22,572 nt of DNA. It comes from Oribacterium parvum. GTDB lineage: Bacteria > Bacillota > Clostridia > Lachnospirales > Lachnospiraceae. Below are positions 15,875 to 22,572 of this stretch, piece by piece (position 1 is the stretch's first letter; every line of letters starts with the position of its first letter). The notes beneath the pieces are model-generated. The model did not search any database and was not told the DNA's origin. It saw nothing but the letters and a program-made list of their open reading frames with translations. A program made the translations under genes and the position numbers. Where the stretch lies: the NCBI GenBank assembly GCA_938022235.1, contig CALIEL010000357.1, forward strand, positions 1 to 22,572. Reading direction: 5' to 3'.

Positions 15875-17404
15875 TTACGCCTCCTTCAATTCATAGCCTG
15901 CCATTAACAATCCTATCTGTTCTGTGCTAAGCTCTCCATTTTGAAAAATCCCCATGATTTTCCCTTTGTATAAAATAGCAATCCTATCGGAAAGAGCAAA
16001 GATTTCCGATAGCTCTGTAGATACCAGTAAAATGCTCTTTCCCTTACTCTTTTCTCTCATAATGGTTTTGTGTACATAGTTAATCGCCCCAAGGTCTAAG
16101 CCTCTTGTAGGTTGATCAAATATAATCAACTTTTCTCCTCTATCCACTTCTCTGGCCACGACAACTTTTTGTTGATTCCCCCCAGACAAGCTACCAATCA
16201 CAACTTCATGGTCAGGAGCCTTAACCTTATATTCCTGAATAATATTCTCCGTATAATTGTTCAATTCTTTCCATTTTATGATTCCATTTTTAACCCAGTT
16301 TTTAAGATAACTGGCTTTTAAAAGAATATTCTCAGAGAGTGTCATTCCGGAAATCATTCCATACCTGTAACGATCCGACGCTAAGTATCCTATTCCCTTT
16401 TCGATTCTTTCTTTTACCGCTAATTGGCTAATCTCTTCTCCGTCAAGAATCACCTTTCCTGCATGAAGTTTTCTTGCACCATAAATCGCTTCGCAAAGTT
16501 CCTGCTGTCCATTTCCGGAAACACCTGCAAAACCAAGAATTTCTCCTTCTTTAATCGAAAATGAAACATTATCCAGTAATGGAATATTATCTTTAGATTT
16601 TAAAGATACATGTTCTACCTCTAATCTATTTTTCCGATTATCTGTCCCCGTCATTGTTGGCGCTTTTATAATTTCCAAGTCATGTCCAATCATCAGATTG
16701 ACTAACTCTGACTCTTTAACAGTCCGAATCTCCCCTTCTTCTATCGTTCCACTTATTTTTCCATTTCGCAGTACAATGATACGGTCCGATACTTCTAAAA
16801 CCTCTTTCATCTTATGGGTGATAAAGACAATCGAATTTCCCTTAGCTACATAGTCTCGGACAAAGCTCATTAACACATCCGCTTCCTGGGGAGTAAGTAC
16901 TGCTGTGGGTTCATCCATAATAATAATTTTTGCATTTAGATATAGTGCCTTTAAAATTTCAACTTTTTGCTGTGCGCCAACCGTCAGATTCTTTACCAAT
17001 TCCCCTGCAGGAACGTCAAAGTGATATTGATCAGCAAGAGCTTGAATCTCTTTTTCTTTTTCCTTAAAATCAATCTTTCCTTTGCAATGTCCCAATATGA
17101 TATTCTCGGTAACTGTATGTGCCTCCACTAAGGAAAAGTGCTGTTGAATCATAGCAATTCCACAAGCCATAGCTTCTTTAGGAGAGCGAATTTCCGCCTT
17201 TTTCTGATGAATAAAAATCTCTCCTTCTGTAGCGTGGTAAAGTCCATATAAGATTTTCATTATGGTACTTTTTCCGGCACCGTTCTCCCCTAAGAGAGCA
17301 ACTACTTCTCCCTCTTTAATCACCATAGATACATCATCATTTGCCAAAACCTTGGCAAAACGTTTGCTGATATGTTTTAATTCAACAATAATATTTTTTC
17401 CCAT
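15875..17404 (-). CDS. BMP-type ABC transporter ATP-binding protein, double NBD (cluster 2)
   Basis: A 509-residue ATPase with two fused ABC domains. The first carries Walker A GENGAGKST, the family-style signature LTVGAQQKVEI and Walker B IIIMDEPTAVL. The second has a degenerate GVSGNGQQE loop, signature LSGGNQQKVVVARE and IIFDQPTRGLD with glutamine replacing the catalytic glutamate, as usual for the second half of these proteins. I choose ATG 17404: AGGAG lies 9 nt upstream, whereas the in-frame ATG at 17413 directly abuts that sequence and could not be used. The protein ends soon after LLMAGYELKEA, without the repeat tail of its paralogue at 3488-5116. It is separated from the binding-protein gene by a terminator-like hairpin and touches the next permease gene. 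Confidence 0.92.
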   Translation of the reverse strand: MGKNIIVELKHISKRFAKVLANDDVSMVIKEGEVVALLGENGAGKSTIMKILYGLYHATEGEIFIHQKKAEIRSPKEAMACGIAMIQQHFSLVEAHTVTENIILGHCKGKIDFKEKEKEIQALADQYHFDVPAGELVKNLTVGAQQKVEILKALYLNAKIIIMDEPTAVLTPQEADVLMSFVRDYVAKGNSIVFITHKMKEVLEVSDRIIVLRNGKISGTIEEGEIRTVKESELVNLMIGHDLEIIKAPTMTGTDNRKNRLEVEHVSLKSKDNIPLLDNVSFSIKEGEILGFAGVSGNGQQELCEAIYGARKLHAGKVILDGEEISQLAVKERIEKGIGYLASDRYRYGMISGMTLSENILLKASYLKNWVKNGIIKWKELNNYTENIIQEYKVKAPDHEVVIGSLSGGNQQKVVVAREVDRGEKLIIFDQPTRGLDLGAINYVHKTIMREKSKGKSILLVSTELSEIFALSDRIAILYKGKIMGIFQNGELSTEQIGLLMAGYELKEA

Positions 17405-17431
17405 ATAATGCATCTCCTAAGGCTTTTTATG

Positions 17432-17464
17432 AAAAAGGCAGCGTTGGATTAACACTGCCTTTTT
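17432..17464 (-). terminator. Terminator-like hairpin between cluster-2 lipoprotein and ATPase genes
   Basis: AAAAAGGCAG (17432-17441) pairs perfectly with 17455-17464. On the minus-strand RNA the stem extends through one U-G wobble to three more pairs around a 5-base loop, and ends in five U residues. It begins 7 bases after the lipoprotein stop codon. It looks like an intrinsic terminator with partial read-through, placed where the hairpin of the first BMP operon also lies. Confidence 0.8.
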
Positions 17465-17470
17465 ATAAAT

Positions 17471-18517
17471 CTATTCAGAAAAATACTGCTTAAAGTCTAT
17501 TTTTCCATTTGTAATTTCTTCCGTAGCCTTCTCAACTGCCTGCTTACATTCCTCTGAACACTGGTCTGTAAATATGGTTTCAAATACACCCTCTTTTACA
17601 CCTACTTCTTGAGCACCTTTTAATTCACCGCTTTTGATGCCCTTAATAATCCAAGGATATACATTGGCCCAGTTCATACTTACGGATGCCACTACACAAT
17701 CACTTTCCTCATTCTTATTCGCTGCAAATCCTACAAATTTTGCCTTTTTTTCAGCTGTTGCCTGAATGGCACCTGAAGTTGCCTCGTTGGAGTAACAGAA
17801 CGTTGTATCAGCACCATTATCAATCATTTGTGATGCCATTGCCTTTCCGATAGATACATCGGTCCAGGTATTTAAGAAAGAACGATTCGCCTTTGCATTA
17901 GCTATTCCCCTTTCTTTTGCGGTTGCTACAGCTATCCCTTCATAGGTATCCAAAAGGTGTACCATGGCCAGATTAGACTCTCCGCCCATTGTGGCAAAAT
18001 TGCCGTTCTCCGTAGTATATCCGGCTATAACTCCTGCAATATAGGAACCTTCATATTCTTTCGGGAATACCGGAACCATATTATCCGAATCACTCTTGGT
18101 TCCATTGATAATAGTGTAAACTGTCTTTTCATATTGAGGCGCTACTGCCGCACAAGCTTCATCAAACTGACTTCCGGCAGCCATTACCAGGTCATATCCC
18201 TTCTCACCGTACTCTGTGAAGGTCTGTTCAAATTCCTCTACGGGTACAGACTCAACCACCTCAATCTTGGTTCCCAGTTCCTTATCGCACTGCTTTGCTC
18301 CGGCATTATTGCTGGCATTCCAGCTCTGGTCATCAACACTACCGGGAAGAATTAAAACAATCTTCATACCGGAGTATTCTGAATCTGTCTTCTCGGCATT
18401 CTGTTGTTCACTGTTCTCTGATTTCGATTCAGATTTTGCTCCACCACCGCCGCAAGCAACCATCATAGACGCCAATAACGCTAAGCTTGCAGAAAAAAAC
18501 AAACGATTCCTTTTCAT
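17471..18517 (-). CDS. BMP-family substrate-binding lipoprotein (cluster 2)
   Basis: A 348-residue BMP-domain lipoprotein with a signal ending at Cys22 (MVACGGGG) and a short serine/glutamate-rich linker. The binding domain starts MKIVLILPGSVDDQSWNASN and contains GYDLVMAAGSQFDEACAAVAPQY and IINGT. The usual GVD motif of purine-nucleoside-binding members is replaced by GFAANKN. It is similar over its full length to the anchored BMP protein at 21106-22122 and more distant from the 5195-6322 lipoprotein. AGGAGG lies 8 nt before the ATG. It is the receptor of the second BMP transporter and sits directly downstream of the YesM/YesN-type regulators, which probably control it. The ligand is unknown; nucleoside-like or other small polar compounds are possible. 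Confidence 0.9.
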   Translation of the reverse strand: MKRNRLFFSASLALLASMMVACGGGGAKSESKSENSEQQNAEKTDSEYSGMKIVLILPGSVDDQSWNASNNAGAKQCDKELGTKIEVVESVPVEEFEQTFTEYGEKGYDLVMAAGSQFDEACAAVAPQYEKTVYTIINGTKSDSDNMVPVFPKEYEGSYIAGVIAGYTTENGNFATMGGESNLAMVHLLDTYEGIAVATAKERGIANAKANRSFLNTWTDVSIGKAMASQMIDNGADTTFCYSNEATSGAIQATAEKKAKFVGFAANKNEESDCVVASVSMNWANVYPWIIKGIKSGELKGAQEVGVKEGVFETIFTDQCSEECKQAVEKATEEITNGKIDFKQYFSE

Positions 18518-18556
18518 AATTAGACCTCCTGTTTTTCTGTACTTGTATTTATGAAC

Positions 18557-18562
18557 AGTATA
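18557..18562 (-). promoter_or_regulatory. Predicted -10 element for cluster-2 BMP operon
   Basis: TATACT on the minus strand, 40 bases upstream of the lipoprotein ATG. The -35 position (18580-18585, TATTCA) is poor, as is common for activator-dependent promoters. A response regulator with an AraC-type output domain is encoded immediately upstream. Confidence 0.5.
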
Positions 18563-18600
18563 TCTTCTTTGTTTTTTATTGAATACATGATAAGTTACTG

Positions 18601-18635
18601 ATTTTATTTGTTTTCTACATATATTTTATTGTTTT
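18601..18635 (-). promoter_or_regulatory. Direct repeats upstream of cluster-2 promoter, candidate regulator site
   Basis: On the minus strand AAAACAATAAAAT (18623-18635) and AAAACAAATAAAAT (18601-18614) are near-identical and about 21-22 bases apart, two helical turns. They lie roughly 16-50 bases upstream of the -35 position. This is the spacing and location expected for direct-repeat sites of AraC-type activators. The low complexity of the sequence weakens the case. Confidence 0.4.
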
Positions 18636-18683
18636 TGTTTATTTTGCGTATATTATGTATACAGTTTTGCAAAAGAATATTAT

Positions 18684-19433
18684 TTATATAGTTTTTTTTG
18701 CAGTATTTTTGTATTCTAAAGGAGTGGCATTATATGCTTTTTTAAATACTGTACTAAAATAAGTCGCATCTTTAAACCCAACCATTTGAGAAACATCTGA
18801 TACTTTATATTGTGGCAGCTCCAAAAACAAACATGCTTTTTTCAATCGAAAAGCTAAAAGATAATCCGAAAAATTATCTTTCAAATGTAATCGAAACAAG
18901 TCCGATAAATAGTTTGGAGAAATATGTAAAACATCTGCTATACTCTTGAGTCCTATTTTTTCTGCATAATGCACTTCAATATAATTCATTGCTTCTCTAA
19001 CTAAATAATTTCCCACCTCAAAATTTTCTGAGAATATATTTTTTTCAACTGCTTCGCCATCATTCTTTCGTGCATTAAAACCAAGATCTCTTAAAGCCAT
19101 AAGAAGTTCTCTTGGATTAGTCGGTTTTGTCAGATATCTATATACCCCATATTTAATAGCCCGCTGTGCATAAGAAAACTCACTATAGCCGCTAAGGATA
19201 ATGATCTTTATGCGTTCATCTTTCTCTCTTATTTTTTCTATAAAATCCAAGCCATTACACGCAGGCATTCTTATATCTGTTATGAGAGCATCAGGGTTTT
19301 TCTCCGAAATGGAGAGCAACGCAGAAATAGCACTTTCATAAGCCCCCACTACTTCCATTCCTTCTTGACCGGAAAGCAAAGCCCTAAGTCCTTGCCTAAT
19401 TTTAGGTTCATCATCTACAATCATAATCCTCAT
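18684..19433 (-). CDS. YesN-type response regulator (receiver plus AraC HTH)
   Basis: A 249-residue transcription regulator. The receiver domain (residues 1-120) has the acidic pair Asp7-Asp8, the phosphorylated Asp53 in ITDIRMP, Ser81 and Lys103 in YLTKP. The C-terminal 100 residues form an AraC-type double helix-turn-helix (EKIGLKSIADVLHISPNYLS and KVSDVSQMVGFKDATYFSTV). It belongs to the compact YesN form without the long linker domain of many family members. Its start lies inside the kinase gene (23-base overlap) with AGGGAG 6 nt upstream, so kinase and regulator are co-translated. It probably activates the BMP operon starting 166 bases downstream, and perhaps the following sugar/GH2 genes. 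Confidence 0.93.
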   Translation of the reverse strand: MRIMIVDDEPKIRQGLRALLSGQEGMEVVGAYESAISALLSISEKNPDALITDIRMPACNGLDFIEKIREKDERIKIIILSGYSEFSYAQRAIKYGVYRYLTKPTNPRELLMALRDLGFNARKNDGEAVEKNIFSENFEVGNYLVREAMNYIEVHYAEKIGLKSIADVLHISPNYLSDLFRLHLKDNFSDYLLAFRLKKACLFLELPQYKVSDVSQMVGFKDATYFSTVFKKAYNATPLEYKNTAKKTI

Positions 19434-21102
19434 GAAAAACTCCCTCTACTATTAGCGGAAGATGAATTTCCACTGTGGTCCCATTATTCTTTTGAGAATG
19501 AATTCTCAAACCATAACTCTGTCCGTATATTAATTTGATTCGTTTCTCCACATTATTAAGGCCAACACGCTTATCCAAAAGTATATCTTGTATCTTTTCT
19601 GCTTCCATTCCTTGCCCATCGTCAATAACATTAATTTTCAACTCTCCTTGATCTATTACGGCAATAATGCAAACTTTACCTCCCCGCACCAAAGGTTCTA
19701 AACCATGTTTTATTGCATTTTCCACAAGAGGCTGCAAAAGAAGTTTAGGACAAGGATAAGCATTGCATGCTTCCTCTATGGAAATAGCATATTCCAAACG
19801 TTCCTCCATCCTACACTTCTGAATCTCTAAATAATTTCTAATATATCTTACTTCTTCTTGCAAAGGTACTAATGTATTTGCACCTGATATAGAGTACTTT
19901 AACAATTCTCCCAGGCGTACAATCAAATCGCTAATATCATCTTCTCCCCTTGCCAAAAGCATCCAATTGATAGTATCCAAAGTATTATATAAAAAATGAG
20001 GATTGATTTGCGCTTGCAAAGCATTTAATTCTGCTGTCTTTTGCGCCATCTTTTCTTCCGTAACCACATGAATAAGCCTTTTAATTTCACCCAGCATAAA
20101 ATTGTAGGATTGAATTAAACTTCCAATCTCATCCTTTTGCTTCGTATAAACCTGAATGTCAAAATTACCACTTTGTGCTTTCTCCATAGCCTTGGAAAGC
20201 TCTTTCAGTGGTTTAGTTATAGTCCATGCAAGAAGAAAACTGATTAGAAATCCCATAAGCACGGATATGACAGTAATTGTGATTACTCTATTTTTTAACA
20301 GTTGTAATTGCGGAAAAATATCTTTCGCTGCAACAATAGAAAATAATCTCCATCCGGTAATACCATTATATTGGCCGCAGGCAAAATAGTTAACGTTGCT
20401 CCAGTTAAATTGAAAGGTATGTTCTCCGGTATCATATCGATCTTTTACTATGTTCAGATACTCTACCGGCACACCGGTATTCGAGCAAATTACCTTACCA
20501 TTCTTATCCGTAATAAGAGTAATTTGATGATGGAAAGTACTTAAATTATTAATCAGTAATTGCATAAATATTTCAGGGTTGAACTCCAGAACAATTGATC
20601 CCTTCTTTACCCCTTCCATCCATATAGTTCTAAGTAAAAAGATGGATCCGTCCTCTAAGCTTATCCATATATTTTTATTTTTCTTTCCTTTATCCGCATC
20701 CGATTGAAAGAAAAGTTCCTCTAAAGAAATTTGACTACTTTTATATTGGTAAAAAATTTCATCTTGTTGATTCAAAACATATAAATTTTTAACCGAAGGA
20801 AAAACGTTAATTTCCTGTTCTAAAATAGAAAGCTCCGTTTCTTCAAATCTCTTGGCTCCTACCTCATTCATAATTTTATTCGGGGCAAACACTAAGTCAC
20901 TAATAACGTCAATCAACCTATCTAAAGTTCCTATATGCTGCGTGATATTCATATCAATAAGGTTCAGCATATTTCCCATTTCTTCTTTTTTATTTTGAAT
21001 AATTACACTTTGTACCGTTCTGTAAGAAATCACTCCACAAAGCCCGGTAATAAGTACAATAACCGCAATAATTGTGAATGACATTTTTTTCCAAAGACTC
21101 AT
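19411..21102 (-). CDS. YesM-type sensor histidine kinase
   Basis: A 563-residue membrane kinase. Transmembrane segment 1 is at about residues 8-27 and segment 2 at about 272-294; they frame an extracellular domain of roughly 245 residues that probably has a Cache-like fold. A HAMP domain follows (from about 296). The His_kinase domain has the phosphorylated His369 in INPHFLYNTLDTINW. The ATPase domain has N box LVENAIKHG, G1 DDGQGM and G2 GLNNVEKRI. This layout is typical of the YesM/LytS-like group. The start lies 3 bases after the stop of the anchored BMP gene, whose last codons provide the AAGGAG, so the two proteins are made in a coupled way. I infer that the kinase receives its signal from that BMP protein through its extracellular domain. 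Confidence 0.94.
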   Translation of the reverse strand: MSLWKKMSFTIIAVIVLITGLCGVISYRTVQSVIIQNKKEEMGNMLNLIDMNITQHIGTLDRLIDVISDLVFAPNKIMNEVGAKRFEETELSILEQEINVFPSVKNLYVLNQQDEIFYQYKSSQISLEELFFQSDADKGKKNKNIWISLEDGSIFLLRTIWMEGVKKGSIVLEFNPEIFMQLLINNLSTFHHQITLITDKNGKVICSNTGVPVEYLNIVKDRYDTGEHTFQFNWSNVNYFACGQYNGITGWRLFSIVAAKDIFPQLQLLKNRVITITVISVLMGFLISFLLAWTITKPLKELSKAMEKAQSGNFDIQVYTKQKDEIGSLIQSYNFMLGEIKRLIHVVTEEKMAQKTAELNALQAQINPHFLYNTLDTINWMLLARGEDDISDLIVRLGELLKYSISGANTLVPLQEEVRYIRNYLEIQKCRMEERLEYAISIEEACNAYPCPKLLLQPLVENAIKHGLEPLVRGGKVCIIAVIDQGELKINVIDDGQGMEAEKIQDILLDKRVGLNNVEKRIKLIYGQSYGLRIHSQKNNGTTVEIHLPLIVEGVFHEDYDCR

Positions 21103-21105
21103 TTG

Positions 21106-22122
21106 TTACTCCTTGCCCAAATTAATCCGTCCTGCCTTCAAGTCTTTTTGTACATCATTGATTTCCTCTATTACTTGGCCTTGTATTTTCTTACTATATT
21201 GTACATGAAATAGATCTTGGCTCATTCCCAGTGGATATACCCTTTGCTTGCCAAGATGTCCCTTTTTATATTCCCCCATAATCCATGCGTAAACTTTGTC
21301 AAAATCAAATATAACAGATGCCAAAACAATGTTCTCATCTATAGAACACTGATTCGTAGCAATTCCAATCATACTCGCTTTGTCCGGTTCTGCTTGAAGT
21401 GCCTTAAGACTTCCTAGCCAAACCTTATTAGCATATACCAGAACAATGTCTGCATTTTCTTCTAACACTTGTTCTGTAATTTTATATCCTAAGTCAAGGT
21501 CATCCCAACTGTTGGTATATGCCCTTAGACAGTGAGCCTGATCAAGCCCTCTTTTCCGGGCAATGCAAACTGCATTTTTCTCATAAATGTCCAACATTTT
21601 CTTCATTGGCTCATTCGGAAATCCTGCAATATCTGCAAACACTCCTGTTTTCGTTAGTTTCCCGGCTATACAGGAAGCAATATAGGCTGCTTCCTCCTCT
21701 TTAATTTGAACCGAGACTATATTCTTTTGATTGAAAATCGAACCATTGATAATACAAAACAAGGTGTTTTTATATTGAGGCGCTATAGCTTCTATAACGT
21801 CATTAAATTGTGCACCAGCCCCGATAATGAGCCCATATCCCTGATCAGCATATTGTAAAACCTTACGCTCAAAATCTTTCTCTGCTATGTTCTCAATATA
21901 TTCTATTCGCTGATCATTTTGTGCATTATAGGATTTAATGCCATCAATATTTGCCTTGTTCCAACTCATATCCTCCTCAGAGCCGGAGAGGAGGACAATG
22001 ATTTTTTGTGAGTAAGGCTTTTGTACAGAAAATCGGTGGCATATAAGATAAAGAAATAAAATAGTCAAGATCATTAATGCACACAAATATTTGATCATAA
22101 CTTTTCGACTATTGGTTCTCAT
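21106..22122 (-). CDS. Membrane-anchored BMP-domain protein, probable sensor partner of the kinase
   Basis: A 338-residue BMP-family ligand-binding protein. Instead of a lipobox it has an N-terminal hydrophobic segment (about residues 11-29, ending LYLICHRF); the cysteine is preceded by Ile and Leu, not a small residue, so an uncleaved anchor is likely. The extracellular domain begins KIIVLLSGSEEDMSWNKANI and matches the 17471-18517 lipoprotein throughout, for example GYGLIIGAGAQFNDVIEAIAPQY and CIINGS. At the GVD position it reads GIATNQ. AAGGTGG precedes the ATG. It is the first gene of a three-gene unit with the YesM and YesN-type proteins, not with transporter genes, which suggests signalling rather than transport. 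The known parallel is XylFII-LytS of Clostridium beijerinckii, where a tethered sugar-binding protein drives a kinase. Confidence 0.85.
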   Translation of the reverse strand: MRTNSRKVMIKYLCALMILTILFLYLICHRFSVQKPYSQKIIVLLSGSEEDMSWNKANIDGIKSYNAQNDQRIEYIENIAEKDFERKVLQYADQGYGLIIGAGAQFNDVIEAIAPQYKNTLFCIINGSIFNQKNIVSVQIKEEEAAYIASCIAGKLTKTGVFADIAGFPNEPMKKMLDIYEKNAVCIARKRGLDQAHCLRAYTNSWDDLDLGYKITEQVLEENADIVLVYANKVWLGSLKALQAEPDKASMIGIATNQCSIDENIVLASVIFDFDKVYAWIMGEYKKGHLGKQRVYPLGMSQDLFHVQYSKKIQGQVIEEINDVQKDLKAGRINLGKE

Positions 22123-22169
22123 AAAGAATATCCACCTTATTGCCCACTCGTATTATTATGCTCCTTCTT

Positions 22170-22572
22170 CTACCCCTTCACCGCTCCCATTGCCAATCCT
22201 TCCACGAACTGCTTCTGGCAAAGGTATACCAGTACCAAAACCGGTAACAAGCTAATCAGAGAAGTCGCCGCCATAGGCCCCCAATCCAAGCCCTTGTCGG
22301 TAATAAAACCTGCGATAACTACGGGCAATGTCTTAGACTTATTGATACTTAAAATAACCGCAAAGAGGAATTCATTCCAAGCTCCCACAAAGGCTAGGAT
22401 TCCTGCCGCCACAATGCCGGACTTTGTTACCGGAAAAACCACATAGAAGAAGCGACTTAGGAAATGGCATCCGTCAATTCTGGCAGATTCCTCCATCTCA
22501 ATAGGCACCTGGGCGAAGAAGCCCATCATTAGCCAGATAACCAATGGCAGGTTAAAGCTGGTATTCATAATA
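22170..22572 (-). CDS. Carbohydrate ABC transporter permease, MalG type, C-terminal part
   Basis: The C-terminal 134 codons of a CUT1 permease; the reading frame is open to the window edge. The EAA loop is MEESARIDGCHFLSRFFYV followed by VFPVTKSGI, after the typical NLPLVIWLMMGFF segment, and the protein ends GLAMGAVKG. The ATG at 22568 is internal: in known members the sequence before NLPLVIWLM belongs to a long membrane region. Its stop lies 47 bases before the anchored BMP gene with no hairpin between them, so the sensory operon may be partly transcribed from this upstream sugar operon. It is a different transporter from the one at 10654-12398. Confidence 0.9.
   Translation of the reverse strand, partial: IMNTSFNLPLVIWLMMGFFAQVPIEMEESARIDGCHFLSRFFYVVFPVTKSGIVAAGILAFVGAWNEFLFAVILSINKSKTLPVVIAGFITDKGLDWGPMAATSLISLLPVLVLVYLCQKQFVEGLAMGAVKG

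Noticed and set aside
1..22572. CRISPR arrays, transposases, phage genes, tRNA or rRNA
   Set aside because: No regularly spaced repeats, recombinase motifs, cloverleaf or rRNA-like sequence were seen; almost all of the window is accounted for by transport, salvage and regulatory genes.

Overview
The window is AT-rich and densely packed, with strong AAGGAGG-type ribosome binding sites, lipoprotein-type binding proteins, YesM/YesN-type two-component proteins and sugar ABC operons that lack their own ATPase. This fits a low-GC anaerobic Firmicute of the Clostridia, probably Lachnospiraceae. That assignment is inferred from protein style and gene order, not from a marker gene. I see no rRNA, tRNA, mobile element or CRISPR array.

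Region A (1-6322, minus strand) is a nucleoside salvage operon. In transcription order it encodes a BMP/PnrA-type lipoprotein, an intercistronic hairpin, a double-NBD ATPase, two BMP-cluster permeases, a RihB-type ribonucleoside hydrolase and the start of an M20 metallopeptidase that runs off the left edge. Divergent from it (6717-8693, plus strand) is a single polypeptide fusing a LacI-type DNA-binding and sensor module to a PfkB/ribokinase domain. The 394-bp divergent region holds a perfect 10-bp-arm palindrome (6378-6401) just downstream of the best minus-strand promoter, so it is a good operator candidate. Together the genes could import nucleosides, release ribose, phosphorylate it and regulate the process with one bifunctional protein.

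A bidirectional terminator (8752-8787) separates this from Region B, which lies entirely on the minus strand. Its upstream end (22572-18684) carries the end of a sugar ABC permease, then a tightly coupled operon of a membrane-anchored BMP-family protein, a YesM-type histidine kinase and a YesN-type response regulator. Next comes a 166-bp gap with a strong -10 and two A/T-rich direct repeats, then a second BMP transporter (lipoprotein, hairpin, ATPase, two permeases; 18517-13882). A CUT1 sugar transporter without an ATPase and a GH2 glycosidase follow (13800-8810).

The most notable proposal is that the anchored BMP protein, the kinase and the regulator form a three-component ligand-sensing system controlling the adjacent BMP transporter and perhaps the sugar/GH2 genes. 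The sensor BMP and the transporter BMP of Region B are paralogous along their whole length. Both lack the GVD motif present in the Region A protein, so they may share a ligand that is not an ordinary ribonucleoside.
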